NCBI GenBank assembly: GCA_009193035.1
Contig: SWDT01000083.1
Location: forward strand, 1 to 64,000
DNA length: 64,000 nt
Source: Halicephalobus mephisto
Taxonomy: Eukaryota; Nematoda; Chromadorea; Rhabditida; Panagrolaimidae
Direction: 5' to 3'
Position numbers and translations under genes: made by a program
Shown: positions 58,821 to 64,000 of the stretch, in pieces
Layout of the letters: each line of letters starts with the position of its first letter
How positions within the stretch are numbered: position 1 is the first letter of the stretch
The notes under the pieces: generated by a model
Database searches by the model: none
Told to the model about the DNA's origin: nothing
What the model saw: the letters and a program-made list of their open reading frames with translations, nothing else

Positions 58821-61182
58821 CAACAAATTCAGTAAATTGGAATTATTAGAAAACTGATCAGAAAGGGATGATAATTACCTCTGAGGGAAAATGAAAGAAT
58901 GCCAATTTCGTATGGTTTTTAAATTTTCTTTCTATCTCTCCCTAGTAAAATGAGAAAGATTGGTCTGATTTACTACCACAAATTATGTAGAACATGAAGT
59001 TCATAGTCAAATGTTGCGTCAGAATGGGACCTATTTTAAAACAACCTTTATGTAGTTTCTACCGACAAAGGTATTATTTTAAAAGTATTCAGGAACACCA
59101 AAATTGGAATAAATTGTTCTAACCTCTTTTAATGGGAACTTTCATCCACAGAAGTAAACTATCAATTGAAAATTATATAGTTGCTAATCATCCTATTAAA
59201 AAGTTAAATAAAAATTGTCACACACATTTGAACTAATTTCTATTTCATTCCCTGTTGTACTTCTATTTCTCTATTTACTGAATGAATCTGTTATTTTCGA
59301 AGAATTTCTAATTTTTAGAGAGCTCTAGAGAGGCTTGATGATGAATGAATTCCAAATATTTTACAATTCTCATATATAAACATGATATATATTTGAATCT
59401 TGTCAGACTGAACTAGAAATTTCCCAGAAATTTTTGAATTTTTCTATAATCCTAAACCTTTCCAACTGGTTCTAGAAAATTCTAAAATTCAATCTTCCAT
59501 ATATGAATCTCAAGCTGTTTTAGTAAATTCAAAAATGATCTATGAAATTCTTAAAGATGTCAGAAGCTTTTATTGAATCTCAGTTAAGAAAACCAAATAC
59601 GAATAGATTGTATAAACTCGTTTATATATGGATTTCTAGAAACTTCCAGAACCCGAGTTTTGATTTGAGACAAAATTATATTTATAAATTCATAAATAAA
59701 CAGAGGTTTCATTCTCAAATATCCCGGCATCTTCTCAAAGCCATTGAAAAGCTATCCTTGTTATAGTTGACTTTTGGACTGTTACCTGTGAGATTAAACG
59801 GAATGGTGTGCTTTCACAGTAGTTTCACTCCTGGACATTTGGTGTTATCTTTGATTTCACTACTTTTGTGTTTTCCAAACAAATTTACTTTAAGTATAGT
59901 TATATTAGATATAGGAGCACTTGAACATTATCAAGACTATTACAATTACTTATTTTCTAAATTAATTAAATACTAGATCAACAATGAATCTCCAGAGTAT
60001 GCTATTTTTATGGGCCTTTTAGTAATGTTTTAATCCAAATATCGCCAATGATTTTTTTTCTCATTATGAAAACTAAGTGAGAACATTTGAATCAAATTAT
60101 CCCTTGAATCAACTTCATTCTGAGTGTAGCAAAATTACTTGAAATTATTTGATACGAAACTTTGACTTTTTTCTGTCAATATGGACTCTAACTTATTTCG
60201 TTGTCTTTTAGTAAATTTGACTTCTTCCATCAAAATTGATAGCTTGTGTGCAGTTTTAGATTTCTCCTTCCATTTTCGATCAATGGCAAATTAATTTCAT
60301 TCCTTATTATTAATGAATTATCATGAGTATTTCTACTGACTCATATTTTTCTATAAGAAAGATCTAAGTCAGCATTTAGATGCTATTGAGAATGGAGAAC
60401 TAACTAATGAGATCATAGGTGGTAACAAAAGATAGATTTTATGAAGTAGTTAAGCACTAGAATTGAAAAACAATAATAAAGTTAGCTATAATTAATTTTC
60501 TAATGTTAAGTTAAAGCTAGACTTTGAGGCACAAGCCTTTCAAACACCAGCATCACATAATCTAAAAAGTGTTTATCCTATTCAACCTCATCACTTCTGA
60601 AGCTGCATAACTTTTAGGCCTTCCACGTCCATGTGCAAGAATAACTAATTCACATATAGAACAGTCAATTGCAACATTAATAATCATTCTCTGCAACATG
60701 TATTATCCAATGATGAAGAAAAGTGCACGGAAATAATTTAAAACTTTTTCTAAAATTATCTTTAACATGGGATTCATATTCTGATAATACAGAAATCCGG
60801 AACGAAAAAAGTCACAAAGAGAATGCAGAAAACTGACCCACAAAAATTTGTATTCAATTGAAGAAACATTGAATAAAATTTGTACACTTTTATTTCAGTA
60901 TGCAGTGGGATAAAACGAGATTGATAAAACATTAGTGATAGTCGAAATTGAAGCACTTGTGTGAAGTCACGATCCATAGTTGATTATATCTTTGCAAGTG
61001 TACCTCGAACAATATTCCCTGTAACGACATCGGGAAGAAATAGCATCTATATTGAAGAACAAATACTGTGTTTTATAGTTATCATTACTTGTTAGTTAAA
61101 AGTGACAACATAATCATCTGTTTATTTGTGTCACTTAGTTTCCTTTACAGGAAACATCACGAAATACAATAAGACGATTCTA
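58821..61182. other. Noncoding region between the 5S-like gene and the second chemoreceptor
   Basis: AT-rich single-copy sequence. Short open frames (for example near 59542-59766) have no gene-like splice sites or domain signal. TTTATT near 61121 could serve as the AATAAA signal of the minus-strand chemoreceptor. Confidence 0.4.
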
Positions 61183-62281
61183 CTAAATTCTTGTATCTCT
61201 CTTTGGACCTTCTATCACACTTATGTGTGAAGTTGCCATTGTGTTATGTCTTGTAGGTTGAACCTTCTGTTTAACCCACCTACCACAGAACAATTTAATC
61301 ACTGCTTCCCTATACGGCTTTATTGTCCAGATCAACACTAATCCATTTGCACTGCTGTGAATTGTAATAATTTGAAAAGCAATCATGGACATCACTGAAA
61401 AAATCACCGTATATTAGTAATTTCTGAGTAATCTAACCTTTCATCTTCTTCACATTGAAAAAGACCATCATGAACAATCCAACACACGGAATCATCATCA
61501 TCACAAAGGGAACTATGCACTGAAGACAGAGGGCAACTAGCAATTGCTTTTGCATTCTGAAACTGGCTTCAGACAATATCAACTTTTTCTTCATCAGATC
61601 GTCGTAAGTTTTATAACTGTAAAACAAAATAACGGAGAAACCAAGAACCATTTGACCTGCAGCTGTGAAGTAATAAGCGAAGACAATTGGAGAATTAACT
61701 GCACTGAGGCAAGGTTCTGTCAAGTAAAGATGAAGCATTTCAGGTGCTGTTTGACGTACAAAAGACAAACTTGTGTTTCCATCGGGCATAGAAAGAACAG
61801 ATAGAGTTACAGAGGGAATTGGATAGATAACTGGAAGAATGAACATCACAGCAATAGCCCATTTGCTTTCCATAAAGGTCATCTTCTCGGAAATAACCCT
61901 ATATCTATACAGTATCCCCCACAAAATGGCCATTCCTTGGAATGACAAAAACCAATGAGTTAGCCAAAACTGAATTTCATGGCCATAATAGTAGCCCCAG
62001 TGTCTACTCCAGATCCCTGCAGCACAAAATCCTGGGATGGGGAATGTTGGGAAAGGAGCGGAAATTACGTTTAGATGGAAGTCAAAAAGAGCTGTCGTTA
62101 GTTGAATAGCAAGCAAGTACCATTTGTAGACCCCCATACCCTTTGTTGAATGAAAAAGGATGCAGTAAATAGCGAGAGTGTTGGCCACAAAGCAAATTGC
62201 CGTGTTGATGTGGAGCCTGTGTCCATAGGCAGTCAAATCTTCAGATGTGTAAGTGTCGAATTCCGATTCAACAATCGACAT
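61183..62281 (-). CDS. Serpentine chemoreceptor, Sri-like (Str superfamily)
   Basis: Two minus-strand exons, 61438-62281 and 61183-61394, phase 1, 351 residues. After TM1 the AIYCILFHSTKGM and YKWYLLAIQLTTALFDFHLN segments, then APFPTFPI with GFCAAGI, match the Sri pattern closely. TM6 is preceded by SEASFRMQKQLLVALCLQ and TM7 is followed by IWTIKPYREAV, then a 35-residue cytoplasmic tail. Expected role: a chemosensory GPCR. The single 43-bp intron lies between TM6 and TM7. The start ATG at 62281 gives the usual extracellular N-terminus of about 20 residues. Confidence 0.88.
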
Positions 62282-63459
62282 CTTTCAACAAAAAGTTATA
62301 ACAAATGTCAGTATTTGTACCAAGTACGTGGTGTACTTTAGAAATTTTATTTCCTTTCCCATTTAAGATAATTAGGTTATTTCGGTAGCCTTGGTGTTAA
62401 TTTTATAGAAGCCAAAATGAAAATAAAAATCAAATGTACAACTTTTGTTCATAGTTGAATAAAAGGTTAAGTTGAAATTTACTCTGTTGTCTAGGTTCAG
62501 TTATTGTATATGAAGTACTTGTGATGGTCTATGTTTATGCAAATAGATGGTTCTACAGCAGATTAAACTTTGCACACTTGCAGTGATCTCATCAGCTAGC
62601 TTCACACATGAAATCAATTCTTGAATTGTCTAAACAATCGTAAACTCATTTTCTACTAAATGAAATCGAAAATCACAGCATCCATTGCATTGAATAATTA
62701 AATTGAATCGCTATCTACAATTCATAAGTGAAACCCAATTGAAACAACATAAAAGCAATAATTTTCTTTCTAAAATCACTCTCCAAGAAAATAATCCACC
62801 AGAGTATCCTAAACATCCTTCCCAAAATCGAGAGCGGAATTGGCTCTCATTTCCATGTGAATTTGAAAAAACGACAAATCATAATGAATTACTGATGATA
62901 TGAAAAAAGTTGAAAGCTGTTTGTAGATTCACCGAAAACCCTCAAAACAAGAAATGAGAGAGTTACACACTAGTTTACATACGAAAATCAAAAGTATTCA
63001 GAAATTTATAGTTCGATATAAAGTAATTCACCTCGAGTTGTAGAATTTCCTACAAATTCATGTTCAGACAAGTTTTCAACAATCCCTGTTTGTATATTTT
63101 CATCAAGATGGAATTCAATAAAAGCATTCAAAAGTTCTGAACATTTCGTAGAATTTCTAAAATTGATTCCGAGGTTGTCAGCACCTTATAGAGCTTGAAG
63201 ATAATCAGAAATTCTGAGCTCTCCAAAGTCAAAACAGTATCATGTGAACGCCTACGTCGAATTTGCATTCACGCAATATTTCTACCCATTGTTTTTCACT
63301 CGATAATCCAGACCAGTGATCACAAGTTTAATTCAACAGAGAGTTTCAAAAATCAACCCACTTTTTCCATATATGAATAATTCATTCTACAATAACTTCC
63401 TTGATGGAGGCTATATAAGAGGGTTCATCCACTTGGAGATCATCACGGCTTTCACTTCA
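62282..63459. other. Intergenic region between divergently transcribed chemoreceptor and protease genes
   Basis: No coding region or repeat array is apparent. It should contain both promoters. Confidence 0.4.
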
Positions 63460-64000
63460 ATGATTTCCCGAGTTCTGATTCTGATTTCTCTGGCTTGCTT
63501 CGTCCAGGCTTGGACGAACAAGGAGACGGAGGACTTCAAGGGCTTCATGAACAAGTATAATTTCCACTACAGTAATGAGACAGGAGAGTTCGACCGTCGG
63601 ATGAAAATCTTCAACGACAATGTCAAGGCCATCGACGCCCTCAACAAGGGTAAGGGACATGGAGGCCAGTACGGTATCAACAAGTTCTCGGCTATGACCC
63701 CTGAGGAATTCCAACAAACAATGCTGATGCCGAAGAGTATGGACCCCCAGAAGAACAAGAATAAGATCCCGAAAACCAAGCCGGATCGTCATCCTCGCCA
63801 CAAGAGACAGAGTATTCCGACTTCTTACGACTACAGAGATTACGGATGGGTCACTCCAGTCAGAGACCAAGGGGTTCGTTTCTTTATAGCTTTATAGAGA
63901 AAATCAGAATTTTATGAGGAGTTCTGAAACATCTGAAATTCATTTCGAGAATATTTCATGATAAAACTCTTTTTCATCTCCTGAATTTCAGCAATGCGGC
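63460..64000 (+). CDS. Cathepsin L-like cysteine protease (papain family C1A), 5' part
   Basis: Exon 63460-63873 (138 codons) and the first 9 bases of the next exon, 63992-64000, phase 0. Residues 1-17 are a signal peptide (VLILISLACFVQA). Residues 22-88 are an I29 propeptide with the ERFNIN-like EFDRRMKIFNDNVKAIDALN and the YGINKFSAMTPEEF element. A basic stretch RHPRHKR at 110-116 marks the likely cleavage point, and the mature enzyme opens IPTSYDYRDYGWVTPVRDQG|QCG. The catalytic Cys falls just past the window edge. An in-frame upstream ATG at 63316 would bury the signal peptide, so 63460 is preferred. Expected to be lysosomal or secreted. Confidence 0.92.

Noticed and set aside
59542..59976. 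Short plus-strand open frames between the 5S-like gene and the chemoreceptor
   Set aside because: Low-complexity composition, no domain signal and no neighbouring exons.
63316..63459. Upstream in-frame extension of the cathepsin-like protease
   Set aside because: It would place about 48 residues before a clear signal peptide, which secreted papain-family enzymes do not have.

Overview
The window looks like nuclear DNA of a rhabditid nematode, most likely Caenorhabditis or a close relative. The DNA is AT-rich. Genes have short introns with TTTTCAG/TTTTAG acceptors, and ATGs sit directly behind acceptor-like sites, as expected for trans-splicing. Two genes belong to the nematode Str/Srh/Sri chemoreceptor group. 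There is an RTE-type non-LTR retrotransposon, a tRNA-Ala(AGC) and a 5S rRNA-like gene. Exon structures below were built by hand; for every multi-exon gene called complete, the exons join without a frame break.

Layout. 1-9430 (minus): a secreted protein gene with a signal peptide, a six-cysteine (C6-like) domain and then dozens of small exons encoding Thr-Thr-(Pro/Ser) repeats; it runs off the left edge. 9431-13165: noncoding, with a 1.4-kb foldback element. 13166-19827 (minus): a nine-exon ABCC/MRP5-like transporter of 1337 aa. 19828-25461: tandem arrays and small inverted-repeat elements. 25462-26328 (plus): a one-exon lipid phosphate phosphatase. 26329-29164: AT-rich tandem repeats. 29165-33949 (plus): a five-exon methyltransferase-like protein of 333 aa. 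33950-38841: repeats. 38842-42800 (plus): a five-exon SLC2/GLUT-like transporter of 521 aa. 42915-46236 (minus): a four-exon nucleotide-diphospho-sugar transferase of 375 aa, convergent with the transporter. 46353-46424 (minus): tRNA-Ala. 48512-49512 (plus): a two-exon short-chain dehydrogenase. 50363-51849 (plus): a chemoreceptor. 52230-55590 (minus): a frameshifted RTE retrotransposon. 55766-55949: a solo-LTR-like element. 56871-57582 (plus): an unrecognised gene. 58693-58811 (plus): a divergent 5S rRNA gene. 61183-62281 (minus): a second chemoreceptor. 63460 to the right edge (plus): the 5' part of a cathepsin L-like protease.

The genes do not form an operon or an obvious pathway; they look like an ordinary stretch of a nematode chromosome rich in membrane and secreted proteins. 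The most unusual features are the Thr-rich gene, where all 27 repeat exons measured are multiples of 9 nt in one splice phase and the introns fall into two length classes (about 42 and 61 nt), and the 5S-like gene, whose terminal helix has changed on both sides and still pairs. A hairpin-prone repeat (GGATAGTGACTG and its complement) fills introns and spacers from 30 to 44 kb. The block from about 6.03 to 8.36 kb carries many one-base deletions relative to its near-duplicates and is probably poorly polished assembly.
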